A stretch of DNA of 64,000 bases, taken from positions 868,001-932,000 of the forward strand of contig NZ_CP107996.1 in NCBI RefSeq assembly GCF_036088315.1, in the 5' to 3' direction. Numbering within the stretch: the first letter of the stretch is position 1; each line of letters opens with the position of its first letter. Origin of the DNA: Streptomyces sp. NBC_00344 (GTDB lineage: Bacteria > Actinomycetota > Actinomycetes > Streptomycetales > Streptomycetaceae). The notes beneath the pieces are model-generated. The model did not search any database. It saw nothing but the letters and a program-made list of their open reading frames with translations, and was not told the DNA's origin. The position numbers were made by a program, and so were the translations under genes. Positions 43,147 to 52,167 of the stretch are shown here, in pieces.

Positions 43147-44328
43147 ATGGGGACACCGACCACAGGATCAGCAGGCGCCACACCCGCCTGGATACCGCCG
43201 ACAGATGTCGAGCGGGCACTCTTCGAAGCAAAGTCACGGGGCGACTGGGACGGATACCTGCGCGTCCTGCTGGGCGCCGACACACTCGGGTACGCGCTCC
43301 GGGAGAAGGTCGACAGCAAGAAGCGGGTGACCGACTGGCTCCCTCATCGCGCGCCTGACGGCAAGGAGTACTTCGCCGTCTTCACCCGCGGCGAACTGCT
43401 TCCCCGCCGCCCCCACGTCGTCGCCTGCCCGCTGCCGCTGCCGCTCCCGGCCGAGGAGTGGTGGGGTGGAGACCACAACGGCCTGCTCGTCAATCCTGGG
43501 ACACCCACCGAAGCCTGCTTCCCGGACGCCCGCCGCCTGCGCCGTAAGTGGAAGGCGGTCAAGAAAGACGTTCCGCAACGCGGCCACGACGACGACGCGC
43601 TGATCACGAAGTACACCGGTCCCCTGCACGGCCCGCTCGCCCACGGCCTTGCCTGCGGCACGCATCTGGCCGTGCACCGCCAGGTGTTCTGGAACGACAT
43701 CGGGGACGTCTGTGTCGACTACCTCGACGATGCCGAGGTGCTGCGCGACTCCTGGGGCACCACCGACCGGGCCGGCTGGCAGGCACAGTTGTCCTACCTG
43801 CTGCAGGGCCGCAACAGCCCGCCGGAACCGGAGTTCGCACTCACGGTGCGCCGCGAACTCGCCGTCAGTCATCCCGGTGCGCACACCGACCCGCAGGTCT
43901 GGCAGGGGGTGGCCGTCGATGCTCTGAGCGCACGCGGGGCCGGCGAACCCGAGATCCGTGAGGTTGTCGCCGTGATCGGGCAGATCGTCCGCTACGAGGC
44001 CCGCTTCCGCGCCGACGGGATCCTGCCGCCGGACGGCTTCGTCACCTCGGCGCTGGGCTACGACTACGGCCGTGCGGTCAACTACGCCCGCTGGGGCCTG
44101 GGCGCCCGCTTCGCCGAGCAGGCCGAGGTCGCGGAAGTGACGGTCCGGGCCGGGGAGTTGTGCCGCAGGACCTATACGTCGTGGCAGGAGTTCTCGGCCG
44201 GGTACATGCTCGGCCGGGTCCTCCGCTTCGACGAGGAGTCGTTCGGCCACATGTACTCCTCGGCCCTGACCCCGCACCGCATCCTGATGACGGACCCGGC
44301 GAGCCCCTGGCTCAACCTCCCGTTCTGA
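43147..44328 (+). CDS. DUF1266 domain protein with SseB-like N-terminal half
   Basis: A 393-residue soluble protein. The N-terminal part (about 15-125) resembles SseB-type domains (EYFAVFTRGELLPRRPHVVA, GLLVNPGTPTEAC). The C-terminal part (about 160-390) is DUF1266, with LGYDYGRAVNYARWGLGARF and SWQEFSAGYMLGRVLRFDEE. Both are of unknown function; SseB-like and DUF1266 proteins are frequent in actinobacteria near secretion or toxin-immunity loci, but none is seen here. The ATG at 43147 lacks a strong SD; an upstream GTG (43081) is possible. Confidence 0.75.
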   Translation: MGTPTTGSAGATPAWIPPTDVERALFEAKSRGDWDGYLRVLLGADTLGYALREKVDSKKRVTDWLPHRAPDGKEYFAVFTRGELLPRRPHVVACPLPLPLPAEEWWGGDHNGLLVNPGTPTEACFPDARRLRRKWKAVKKDVPQRGHDDDALITKYTGPLHGPLAHGLACGTHLAVHRQVFWNDIGDVCVDYLDDAEVLRDSWGTTDRAGWQAQLSYLLQGRNSPPEPEFALTVRRELAVSHPGAHTDPQVWQGVAVDALSARGAGEPEIREVVAVIGQIVRYEARFRADGILPPDGFVTSALGYDYGRAVNYARWGLGARFAEQAEVAEVTVRAGELCRRTYTSWQEFSAGYMLGRVLRFDEESFGHMYSSALTPHRILMTDPASPWLNLPF

Positions 44329-44340
44329 TCCGTGCGGCAC

Positions 44341-44383
44341 CGCCCCCGGCAGGCCTGCTCCGGCCGGCCCGCGCCCGGGGGCG
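44341..44383. terminator. Hairpin between convergent genes
   Basis: CGCCCCCGG (44341-44349) pairs with CCGGGGGCG (44375-44383) over a 25-nt GC-rich loop, between the convergent DUF1266 and HD genes. It is moderate as a terminator. Confidence 0.4.
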
Positions 44384-44404
44384 CCCGTCCGGCCGGCACG
44401 GGCA

Positions 44405-44857
44405 TCAGCCGCCGGCGAGCCCCAGCAACAGCCGCATCCGGGCGTACTTCGCGGTCAGCCGCTCCCTGGTGGCCGGGTCCAGCACGTCCAGTCGCCGCGG
44501 ATCGGCGTTGTGCGCGATATCGGCTTCCTTGATCAGCAGTGCGCCGGGTACGGCGCGGATGCGAGCCGCGTAAGCCTCGGGCCCCTCCCCCGCGCGCTTC
44601 GTCATGGCCAGCACCAGATCCTTGACGGCGTCCGGCAGCGGGGCCCGGTCCAGCCATTCCCGGGACAGCGCCCCGTCCTCGACGGCGTCATGGAGCCAGG
44701 CGGCGGCGATCTGGTCCTGCGACCCTCCGCGTGCGGCCACACCGTCCGCCACGGCGGCGAGGTGCACGGCATACGGCTCACCGGCCTTGTCGGTCTGCTG
44801 AGCATGCGCAGTGCGCGCCAGCGCCTCCACCTCCGGCAGGCTCAGGTACGAGTCCAC
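44405..44857 (-). CDS. HD-domain protein (SpoT/MESH1-like hydrolase fold)
   Basis: A 150-residue HD-fold protein. Metal-binding positions appear as the His in YAVHLAAVADG, the HD pair in AAWLHDAVEDG and the Asp in KEADIAHNADPRR. The layout (H...HD(x)ED...D) matches the hydrolase domain of SpoT and the small (p)ppGpp hydrolases (MESH1 type), so hydrolysis of an alarmone or another nucleotide is possible. The GTG at 44857 follows GGAAAGG. It is a single gene, convergent with DUF1266. Confidence 0.82.
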   Translation of the reverse strand: MDSYLSLPEVEALARTAHAQQTDKAGEPYAVHLAAVADGVAARGGSQDQIAAAWLHDAVEDGALSREWLDRAPLPDAVKDLVLAMTKRAGEGPEAYAARIRAVPGALLIKEADIAHNADPRRLDVLDPATRERLTAKYARMRLLLGLAGG

Positions 44858-45012
44858 GTCCCTTTCCCCCTTTCGTCTGAGCCCAGCGTAAAGCGGTCGT
44901 CCTTGCAGGTGTCCGGAGCCTTCTGGCTGATCCGTGCGACGGCAGGTGTCCATCCCGTGGCCTGCCGTTCGTCGTAGGGGCAGTGTGGACACGACTACGA
45001 ACGGAGATGACC

Positions 45013-45516
45013 ATGGACGACCTCGTCGCAGGCGCCGGGACCGAGGTGGAACTGACCGTCGGCCTGTCCCCGGCGCGGGCCTGGGATCTGATCAGCGATG
45101 TGACCCGGATCGGGGAATGGAGCCCGGAGTGCGTCCGGGCGGCATGGACGGAACGGGCGGGTGGCACACCGCGCGCGGGAGACCGTTTCACAGCGCGCAA
45201 CGAATACGCCGACGGGTTCGCCGCGACGGTGGAGTGCGTGGTGACCGAGGCGGAACGTCCCTACGTCTTCGCCTGGGTGGTGCTCGACGACACGGGTGCC
45301 GTCGACCGTCCCGGATCGGTCTGGCGGTACGAGCTGCGAGCGGCAGGCGAAGACACCCGGGTGAGGCATACGTTTACCCATGGGCCCGGGTTGACCGGCT
45401 TGCGCGAGAGTGCTGCCGACAACCCGGACAAGGATGTGCTCACGGGGCGGCTGGCGCAGCTGCGCCGCAACATGACGATGACCCTGCGGGCCATGACCGG
45501 AGGTACCGAGCGATGA
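45013..45516 (+). CDS. SRPBCC (polyketide cyclase-like) protein
   Basis: A 167-residue SRPBCC-fold protein. The N-terminus VELTVGLSPARAWDLISDVT and WSPECVRAAW, then RFTARNEY and PYVFAWVVLDD, match the START/Bet v1-like ligand-binding fold. The function of this subgroup is unknown. The ATG at 45013 has GGAG 6 nt upstream; the gene overlaps the DGPF gene by ATGA. It belongs to the operon that ends with an ECF42-type sigma factor. Confidence 0.85.
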   Translation: MDDLVAGAGTEVELTVGLSPARAWDLISDVTRIGEWSPECVRAAWTERAGGTPRAGDRFTARNEYADGFAATVECVVTEAERPYVFAWVVLDDTGAVDRPGSVWRYELRAAGEDTRVRHTFTHGPGLTGLRESAADNPDKDVLTGRLAQLRRNMTMTLRAMTGGTER

Positions 45517-45851
45517 AGTTCATGCTGTTCGTCTGTGTGGACCGCGCCCTCGTCGAGCGCGACGCGCGGGAGCGGGTCGACCAGGACGCGCCGATGCCGT
45601 GGGCCGACGAACTCGACGCGGCCGGCGTCCGGCTGGACGGCGACGAACTGCGCCCGTATCACGATGCCACGACCGTGCGGGTACGCGGCGGCGAGGTGCT
45701 GCTCGGCGACGGGCCGTTCGCCGAGACGAAAGAGGTCATCGCCGGCTACGACATCATCGAGTGCGCGGATCTGGACGGGGCCATCGCCATCGCGGCCCGG
45801 CATCCGGTGGCCCTGGGCGGGGTGATCGAGATCCGGCCGTTCCGGGGATGA
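45513..45851 (+). CDS. DGPF/YCII-domain protein
   Basis: A 112-residue YCII-related protein. It begins MKFMLFVCVD and carries the name-giving motif LLGDGPFAETKEVIAGYDII, and ends with IEIRPFRG. DGPF proteins are regular partners of ECF42 sigma factors, where they are needed for or modulate sigma activity in some actinobacteria. The gene overlaps its neighbours by ATGA on both sides, so all three products are made together. Confidence 0.92.
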   Translation: MKFMLFVCVDRALVERDARERVDQDAPMPWADELDAAGVRLDGDELRPYHDATTVRVRGGEVLLGDGPFAETKEVIAGYDIIECADLDGAIAIAARHPVALGGVIEIRPFRG

Positions 45852-47086
45852 GCGTCGAGGAGGCGGTCGAGACGGCCTTCCGCGCGGAGTGGGGACGTGT
45901 GGTGGCGACCTTGATCCGTACCACCGGTGACTGGGACCTGGCGGAGGAGTGTGCGCAGGACGCGTTCGCACAGGCCCTGGCACGGTGGCCGGGCGACGGC
46001 ATTCCGGCGCGGCCGGGTGCGTGGATCGTCACCACCGCACGTAACCGGGCACTCGACCGGCTGCGGCGGCGCAGCGTCGAGTCCGTCAAACTGCGGGAGT
46101 TGGCCATGGACGGCATGAGGGCCGGCCCGGCCGGCGTGCCCGCCGATCCGAGCGGCATCGGCGACGACCGCCTCCGGCTCATCTTCACGTGCTGTCACCC
46201 GGCACTCCCGCTCGAAGCACGGGTGGCACTGACCCTGCGGACGCTCGCCGGCCTGACCACCGCCGAGATCGCACGGGCCTGTCTGGTCTCCGAACCCACC
46301 ATGGCCAAGCGGCTGGTCCGTGCGAAGGGCAAGATCAGGAACGCGGGCATCCCCTACCGGGTCCCGCCCGCAGAGCTGTTGCCGCAGCGGCTGCCGGGGG
46401 TCCTTGCGGTGCTGTATCTGCTGTTCAACGAGGGCTACACAGCAGCAGGCGGCCCGGACCCGCTGCGCCCCGACCTCTGTGCCGAGGCGATCCGGCTGGC
46501 GCGGCTGCTGGGCATGCTCATGCCTGCGCAGCCCGAAGTGCTGGGGCTGCACGCGCTGATGCTGCTGCACCATGCCCGCCGCGACGCCCGAGAGGACGGC
46601 ACCGGCCGGCTCGTCGCCCTGGCCGATCAGGACCGGTCGCGCTGGCACCGCGGCGAAGTCGACGAAGGGGTCGTCTTGCTGGAGTCCGCACTCGACCACG
46701 CAGACGTGGGGCCCTACCAGTTGCAGGCCGTCATTGCCGCGTACCACGCAACCGCCGGTTCGGAGGCCGAGACCGACTGGGCCGCGATCGCGCACCTCTA
46801 CCGCAGGCTCGCCGAGGTGATGCCGTCCCCGGTCGTCATGCTGAACCGGGCGGTGGCTGTCGCGATGGCGGAAGGCCCTGCCGCCGGCCTCGCGCTCGTC
46901 GACGATCTGTCCGCGAAGGGGACGCTCGCCGGCTACCACCTGGTCGCGGCGGTCCGTGCCGACCTGCTGCGCCGTCTGGACCGGCGGGACGAGGCGGCGC
47001 AGGCCTACCGGCAGGCGGCCGAACTGGCCACCAGCGATGCCGAACGCGACTACCTGACCCGCCGGCTCGCCGAAGTCGGGCCGTGA
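45848..47086 (+). CDS. ECF42-type sigma factor with C-terminal SnoaL/TPR-like extension
   Basis: A 412-residue sigma factor. The N-terminal ECF part (about 1-190) has ECAQDAFAQALARWPGDG and LAGLTTAEIARACLVSEPTM. The C-terminal extension (about 200-410) includes VLYLLFNEGYTAAGG, ALMLLHHARRDAR and VMLNRAVAVAMAEG, the typical long domain of group ECF42, which replaces an anti-sigma factor as internal control. The DGPF partner precedes it. Such systems respond to stress or antibiotics in some species; the signal here is unknown. Confidence 0.92.
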   Translation: MSVEEAVETAFRAEWGRVVATLIRTTGDWDLAEECAQDAFAQALARWPGDGIPARPGAWIVTTARNRALDRLRRRSVESVKLRELAMDGMRAGPAGVPADPSGIGDDRLRLIFTCCHPALPLEARVALTLRTLAGLTTAEIARACLVSEPTMAKRLVRAKGKIRNAGIPYRVPPAELLPQRLPGVLAVLYLLFNEGYTAAGGPDPLRPDLCAEAIRLARLLGMLMPAQPEVLGLHALMLLHHARRDAREDGTGRLVALADQDRSRWHRGEVDEGVVLLESALDHADVGPYQLQAVIAAYHATAGSEAETDWAAIAHLYRRLAEVMPSPVVMLNRAVAVAMAEGPAAGLALVDDLSAKGTLAGYHLVAAVRADLLRRLDRRDEAAQAYRQAAELATSDAERDYLTRRLAEVGP

Positions 47087-47321
47087 AGGGCTGCCGCGCA
47101 CCTCGCGCCGCACAGTGCCGGGGCGCACGTCGGACGAAGACTCCGCGGCACGCGGCCCTGCCCCGTCGGCGGTGCTGCCGCGCCGGGCAACAGCGTGTTC
47201 GCCCCTGAGCCATGCCCGAAGCCGACCGGCCGGCTGGCGGGGCCCGCGTCCAGGAGCTGCTACGGGCCGTACGACCCCTGCGGTAAGGGGCCGTAGGGCC
47301 GGCTCATCTACGATCGGCCGG

Positions 47322-48062
47322 GTGTGCGCAGATGTGGTCGTCGCCGAGGACGACGAGAAGCAGGCCGAACTGGTACGCCGCTACCTTGAACGCGAAGGTC
47401 ACACGGTCACGGTCGTCGGCGACGGGCTTGCCGCGCTCGAAGCGGTACGGCACCGGTCACCCGACCTCCTGGTCCTGGATGTGATGATGCCGCGGGCGGA
47501 CGGCCTGGACGTGATCCGGGTACTGCGTGCCGAACCCCGGCCCGAGTCCAGGGAACTTCCGGTGCTGATGCTGACGGCCCGCTCCACCGAGGACGATCTG
47601 CTGCTCGGTCTCGACCTCGGGGCCGACGACTACATGACGAAGCCTTACAGCCCGCGGGAGTTGATGGCCCGGGTGCGTACGCTGCTGCGTCGCGCCCAGC
47701 GGCCCCCGGTGGAGCCGAGTCCGGCGACGGCCGCCGTCCTGTCGGTGGGTGCGCTGGCGATCGATCCGCAGCGGCATCTGGTGTCGGTCGGCGGCGTGCA
47801 AGTGGACTGCACCCCGGGTGAGTTCCGGCTGCTGGCCGCGATGGCCGCCGAACCGGACCGGGTCTTCACCCGGCAGCAGCTCCTCGAGGAACTGCACGGC
47901 TTCGACCGGTACATAGGCAACCGCACGGTCGACGTGCACATCATGAATCTGCGCAAGAAGATCGAGGCGGCGCCGAGGCGGCCCACCCGGCTGCTCACCG
48001 TCTTCGGCGTCGGCTACAAACTGACCGACCCGTCCGGGGGTGCCCGGCTTGCATCGCGGTAG
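47322..48062 (+). CDS. OmpR-family response regulator
   Basis: A 246-residue regulator. The receiver (1-120) has the acidic pair EDD, phospho-acceptor Asp53 in LLVLDVMMPR, the Thr in LMLTAR and the Lys in MTKPYSP. The C-terminal winged helix includes TPGEFRLLAAMAAEPDRVFT, RQQLLEELHG and NRTVDVHIMNLRKKI. The GTG at 47322 has no good SD; a leaderless mRNA is possible. It overlaps the kinase gene by 23 bp, making them a cognate pair. Confidence 0.93.
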   Translation: MCADVVVAEDDEKQAELVRRYLEREGHTVTVVGDGLAALEAVRHRSPDLLVLDVMMPRADGLDVIRVLRAEPRPESRELPVLMLTARSTEDDLLLGLDLGADDYMTKPYSPRELMARVRTLLRRAQRPPVEPSPATAAVLSVGALAIDPQRHLVSVGGVQVDCTPGEFRLLAAMAAEPDRVFTRQQLLEELHGFDRYIGNRTVDVHIMNLRKKIEAAPRRPTRLLTVFGVGYKLTDPSGGARLASR

Positions 48063-50025
48063 AGGACGCTCCACGAGCGGCGCACGGGTACCGCTCCACA
48101 AGAGCCTTTTCGGGCGGCTCCTTGCCGTTTCCGCGCTGGTGGCGGCCTGTTCCGTGGCGGCAACCGCCTGGCTCGCAGTACAGACCACTTCCGGTGCCAT
48201 CAAGCAGGAACAGGGTCAGAACCTCACCGCGGACACGCGGATCTACAACACCCTGCTCGGTTACGCGGCCGGCCACCCCCGCTGGGACGGTGTCGGTGGG
48301 ACCGTGCGCGCGCTGGCGCACCGGTCCGGCCGCAGGATCGCGCTGACCACCCAGGGCGGACTGCCGGTCGCCGACTCCGACACCCACGCGTCCCCGCCCG
48401 CGCTGCCGCCCCAGCCATCGGCGGTCGTCGACCCCCTCTCGGTGGACTCCGCTCTGTCGTCGGGGGCCGCCGACACCGGCGCCGCCGCCGACCGGGTCGA
48501 TCCGAGGGCGGTCGGACCGTTCAGGCTGCCCACGGCGGAACGCACCACTCTGCGCCATGCGGCGGACCGGAGTGTGTCCTGCCTCAGTGGTTACGGCATC
48601 GCGTCCGACGTGGTCCTGGCACCGAGCGGACGGCCCCGAATCCAGGTGGCGGGCAACGATCCGCAGCGCATCCAGGGCACCCGGTGCAGCACCGACGCCC
48701 TGGACCGGCCCACCCGCACCGAGAAGAAGGCGCTCACCTCGCTCAATCATCTGGTCGACGCCTGCCTGGACCGCCAGGGCCGCCCGGGTGTCCAGCTGGA
48801 CCTGAACCTGTCGTGGGGCTCCGCCGCTGAGCAGAAGCCGGTCCGGGGCATCGACCAACCGACGGGCGTCGCGACGCCCGTCCCCGTGCCCACCTACGCG
48901 CCGGCTCCCGCCGCAACAGCCCGAAGCAGCGAGGCGGACAGGGCCGCCGCGTCCTGTGTAGGCACCGCACGCCGCGAACAGCTCAGCTCGTATGTCGCCT
49001 CGCCCGCGCTGCTGTTCATCGGCGACGCGGGCGACACCACCGTTCCCGGGTTCAATCTGTCTCCGGCGAACACGGCCCGTATCGCGGGGGTGGCCGCTCT
49101 CGTCCTGGCTCTCACGGTCGGCGCGTCGATCCTGGCCGGCGCCAGGCTGGTACGACCGCTGCAGGCGCTCACCGGGGCCGCTCAACGGATGCGCGACGGC
49201 GAGGACTCGACACCTGTGCGGGTCACAGCGGACGACGAGATCGGCCGGCTGGCGACCACCTTCAACGACATGTCCGCGCACCGGGCCCGGCTGGAGGAGC
49301 AGCGCAAGGCGATGGTCAGCGACGTCGCCCATGAGCTGCGTACCCCGCTGAGCAATATCCGCGGCTGGCTCGAGGCGGCGCAGGACGGTCTCGCGGATCC
49401 GGATCCGGCCTTCGTCTCCTCACTGCTGGAGGAGGCCGTGCAACTGCAGCACATCATCGACGACCTCCAGGACCTGGCAGCGGCCGACGCGGGCGCGCTG
49501 CGCCTGCATCCGCAACCGGTACGGATCGGGGACCTGCTCGGACAGGTCGCTTCGGCCCACCAGGCCAGGGCTGAGACAGCAGGTGTCACGCTGACGGTCA
49601 CCGCGGCGGAGCCCGGCGCACCCGTTCCGATAGCGGCCGCCGACCCGGTACGACTGCGGCAGGCGGTCGGCAACCTGGTCTCCAACGCGGTACGCCACAC
49701 CCCTGAGGGCGGGCTCGTGGCGCTGCGCGCCCACGGCACCGGTGACGAGGTGGTGATCGAGGTCGCCGACACCGGGACGGGTATTCCGGCCGGGGACCTC
49801 CCTCATGTCTTCGACCGCTTCTGGCGTGCCGAGAAGTCCCGCAACCGCCGCACCGGCGGCAGCGGTCTCGGTCTGGCGATCGTCCGCAAACTCGCCGAGG
49901 CACACGGGGGCACGGCGAGCGCGGTGAGCACCGAGGGGAAGGGCTCGGTCTTCACGCTCCGGCTGCCGGCCGGTCCTACGGCGACGAGCGGCACCGGCAC
50001 CACGGGGACGGAAGCAACGCGCTGA
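48040..50025 (+). CDS. Sensor histidine kinase
   Basis: A 661-residue kinase. Helix 1 at about 25-47; a long extracellular sensor of about 300 residues with several cysteines; helix 2 at about 345-370; a HAMP domain; and the H box VSDVAHELRTPLSNIR with His431. The N box NLVSNAVRHTPEG and G boxes DTGTGIPAGDLP, GGSGLGLAIVRKLAE follow. The GTG at 48040 lies inside the end of the response-regulator gene. The small secreted protein and sortase downstream suggest a cell-envelope signal. Confidence 0.93.
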   Translation: MPGLHRGRGRSTSGARVPLHKSLFGRLLAVSALVAACSVAATAWLAVQTTSGAIKQEQGQNLTADTRIYNTLLGYAAGHPRWDGVGGTVRALAHRSGRRIALTTQGGLPVADSDTHASPPALPPQPSAVVDPLSVDSALSSGAADTGAAADRVDPRAVGPFRLPTAERTTLRHAADRSVSCLSGYGIASDVVLAPSGRPRIQVAGNDPQRIQGTRCSTDALDRPTRTEKKALTSLNHLVDACLDRQGRPGVQLDLNLSWGSAAEQKPVRGIDQPTGVATPVPVPTYAPAPAATARSSEADRAAASCVGTARREQLSSYVASPALLFIGDAGDTTVPGFNLSPANTARIAGVAALVLALTVGASILAGARLVRPLQALTGAAQRMRDGEDSTPVRVTADDEIGRLATTFNDMSAHRARLEEQRKAMVSDVAHELRTPLSNIRGWLEAAQDGLADPDPAFVSSLLEEAVQLQHIIDDLQDLAAADAGALRLHPQPVRIGDLLGQVASAHQARAETAGVTLTVTAAEPGAPVPIAAADPVRLRQAVGNLVSNAVRHTPEGGLVALRAHGTGDEVVIEVADTGTGIPAGDLPHVFDRFWRAEKSRNRRTGGSGLGLAIVRKLAEAHGGTASAVSTEGKGSVFTLRLPAGPTATSGTGTTGTEATR

Positions 50026-50148
50026 TGCGATGACCACAGCGTTCTGACAGCTTCTTCATAACTGATTGCCAGTCTTCCGGCATGCCCGGCGCCTGGTGCG
50101 TACGAGCACCCAGGCATCACCCAGGCCGAGCTGGAACTGGAGTCATCT

Positions 50149-50595
50149 ATGTCCCACCGTGTTTCCCTGCGTACCGCTGTGCTCGCCGCCGTCGCGACCG
50201 GCGCGGTACTCGCCCCGGTCGGCGCGGCGTTCGCCTCCGACACCCCCAAGCCCGTGTCCACGCCCGGAAAGAGCCGGGTGGCAGCGCCGTCCAGGGCTGA
50301 CAGCGACTCGCCGACCCCCGCGCCGGCCACCGCGCGTGCTGCGACCCCCCGGGGCGGCGTGGCCGCCGGCGACGAGCCCTCCGCGCGACCCACACCTGCG
50401 AGGACGGCCCCGTCCGTGCGGACCGGTGCCACACCGGCCCCCGCACCTCGGGGCGGCGTCGCCGCCGGTGAGCGCCCGGCCGGGGACAGCGGCGGCACCA
50501 CGGCTCTCGCCGGGTCCGCCGCCGCTGCTGTCGTCCTCGCGGGCGCGGTCACCGTCGTCGTACGGCGCCGCACCGCCGCCCATCGCGGCAACTGA
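50149..50595 (+). CDS. Small secreted Ala/Pro-rich protein with C-terminal membrane anchor
   Basis: A 148-residue protein. Signal peptide (about 1-30, ending AFA), then a low-complexity Pro/Ala/Thr-rich region with the repeated block PRGGVAAGE/D (about residues 66-74 and 101-109). A C-terminal hydrophobic segment TTALAGSAAAAVVLAGAVTV ends in a basic tail RRRTAAHRGN. This is the layout of a sortase substrate (hydrophobic part and Arg tail), but there is no LPxTG/LAxTG; GDSGGTTALAG takes its place. GGAG lies 6 nt before the ATG. It precedes the sortase gene, from which a strong hairpin separates it. Confidence 0.7.
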   Translation: MSHRVSLRTAVLAAVATGAVLAPVGAAFASDTPKPVSTPGKSRVAAPSRADSDSPTPAPATARAATPRGGVAAGDEPSARPTPARTAPSVRTGATPAPAPRGGVAAGERPAGDSGGTTALAGSAAAAVVLAGAVTVVVRRRTAAHRGN

Positions 50596-50605
50596 TCACA
50601 CCTGT

Positions 50606-50646
50606 GGCAGTGGCGCCACCCCGCGCGACGGGGTGGCGCCACTGCC
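50606..50646 (+). terminator. Strong hairpin between secreted protein and sortase genes
   Basis: A perfect 17-bp stem (50606-50622 with 50630-50646), GGCAGTGGCGCCACCCC on the left, with a 7-nt loop, beginning 11 bp after the stop codon. The sortase gene therefore is likely to have its own promoter or receive read-through only. Confidence 0.85.
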
Positions 50647-50698
50647 TGCTCGCTCTCTGCTCGCCCCGCGTCCGTAAGCAAGCCACCCTGGAGCCCAC

Positions 50699-51358
50699 GT
50701 GTCCCGTACGCACCACCCGATGCGGCGATTCACCGCACTACCGGTCGTCGGCTGCCTCGCCCTCGCCGCGCTCACCGGCTGCTCGTCCGGTACGGCCAAG
50801 ACCTCCGGCTCCGGCAAGTCCGTGCATTCCTCCGGTGCTTCGTCCGCCGGTTCGGGCGCGCCGGCCGGCTCCTCCCCCGCAGCCGGTCGGGCGGCCGGTC
50901 CCGCCGCCGACCACCCCGCAGCTCCCCGAACCCTCTCCATCCCCTCCATCGGCATATCCAGTTCCCTGATGCGGCTGGGCCTGAACAAGGACGGCACCGT
51001 CGAAGTCCCGCCTGCCGACAAGGGCATGACCGCCGGCTGGTACACCGGCAGCCCGGCCCCCGGCGCGCGTGGAGCCGCCGTGCTCATCGGCCACAACGAC
51101 ACACGCTTCGGCAGTGCCGTCTTCCACGACCTCAAGAAGATCGGCAGGGGCGCGGACATCGTGATCCGCAACGAGCAGGGGAAGAACGCCCACTTCACCG
51201 TCACCGGCACCGAGAGCGTCAGCAAGAAGGCGTTCCCCACCGAGAAGGTCTACGGCAGGACGAACGACCGCGCCCTGCGTCTCGTCACCTGCGACGGCTC
51301 ATTCGACGCTCAAGGGCACCCGGTGAACAACCTCATCGTCTACGCCACACTGCGCTGA
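50699..51358 (+). CDS. Class F-type sortase with lipobox
   Basis: A 219-residue sortase. The N-terminus has a lipobox (ALTGCSSG), so it may be a lipoprotein rather than a simple membrane protein; a Ser/Gly/Ala linker leads to the sortase domain (about 78-219). Catalytic His132 is in LIGHNDTRFG and catalytic Cys198 in LRLVTCDGSFD. The arginine usually seen after the cysteine, before the last strand, is not evident (DAQGHPVNNLIVYATL). The GTG at 50699 follows GGAG by 5 nt. It probably attaches or processes a surface protein such as its neighbour. Confidence 0.85.
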   Translation: MSRTHHPMRRFTALPVVGCLALAALTGCSSGTAKTSGSGKSVHSSGASSAGSGAPAGSSPAAGRAAGPAADHPAAPRTLSIPSIGISSSLMRLGLNKDGTVEVPPADKGMTAGWYTGSPAPGARGAAVLIGHNDTRFGSAVFHDLKKIGRGADIVIRNEQGKNAHFTVTGTESVSKKAFPTEKVYGRTNDRALRLVTCDGSFDAQGHPVNNLIVYATLR

Positions 51359-52167
51359 CGCACCGTCAGAATCAGTGCTGCCAGAGCCTCGGGTGCCCCC
51401 TCGGGACCACGGATGCCGGGGAAGGCGTTGATGTCGACGACGACGGGATCGCCTTCCCGGTCGAGCAGATCGACACCGTAGACGTCCAGGCCGAAGACCT
51501 CGCCGACGTGCAGGGCGAGAGCCGCCCACTCGCCGGGGAGCTCGCGCACCACGGGTGCGGACAGCGCGCCGGTCGGTGGGGCCCCCACCGGGGCCTGGCG
51601 CACCCCGGCGAACACCTGCCCGGCAATCACCCACACCTTGTGGTCCCAGCCGCTGTTCGCGATGAACTCCTGTGCCACCACGGGCTCGTCGTGCCAGGCC
51701 ACGGCGAGTTCGCGCAGGGCGGCGGGGTGATCCACCCGAGCCACCAGGTCGCCGCGCCGGCTGTGACGGCTCTTGACCATGAAGGGGTAGCCGAAGGACG
51801 GCCCGCCCGAATCCGGCAGCAGCCCGGACAACGAGTCCAGCAGCTTGGTACGGGGCATCGGCAGACCGTTCGCCTCGGCCGTCATGGCGATCCGGTTCCG
51901 GTCCTGGCACAACTCGGTCGCCCCTGCTGAGTTCACCACCAGGGCTCCGCGCTCTTCGAGGCCGCGGGCCAGCGCCAGCGCCTCCGGAGTGTGCGCTTTG
52001 AGGAGGTAGACGTCGGCAACCCCGTCGTCCTCCCCACCGGCAGGGGCGCCGGGAGCGGGGGCGCCGGGGTCCAGGAACTCCACCTGGTGCCCCGCCCCGA
52101 CCAGTACGGACGCCGTCGCGGCGAGCAGGGGGTGGCCCGGCTTGTCGGTCAGCACGGTCACCCTCAT
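51340..52167 (-). CDS. ATP-grasp ligase-like protein B
   Basis: A 275-residue RimK-like ATP-grasp protein. A Rossmann-like pre-domain (VTVLTDKPGHPLLAATASVL) and the ATP-grasp fold (YPFMVKSRHSRRGDLVARVD, PVVAQEFIANSGWDHKVWVI, VYGVDLLDREGDPVVVDINAF with Mg-binding Asp-x-Asn). It should couple an acid to an amine with ATP, or phosphorylate a substrate. It is a paralogue of the gene before it and overlaps it by ATGA; its 3' end overlaps the sortase gene by 19 bp on the other strand. The substrate is unknown. Confidence 0.82.
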   Translation of the reverse strand: MRVTVLTDKPGHPLLAATASVLVGAGHQVEFLDPGAPAPGAPAGGEDDGVADVYLLKAHTPEALALARGLEERGALVVNSAGATELCQDRNRIAMTAEANGLPMPRTKLLDSLSGLLPDSGGPSFGYPFMVKSRHSRRGDLVARVDHPAALRELAVAWHDEPVVAQEFIANSGWDHKVWVIAGQVFAGVRQAPVGAPPTGALSAPVVRELPGEWAALALHVGEVFGLDVYGVDLLDREGDPVVVDINAFPGIRGPEGAPEALAALILTVRQRSVA

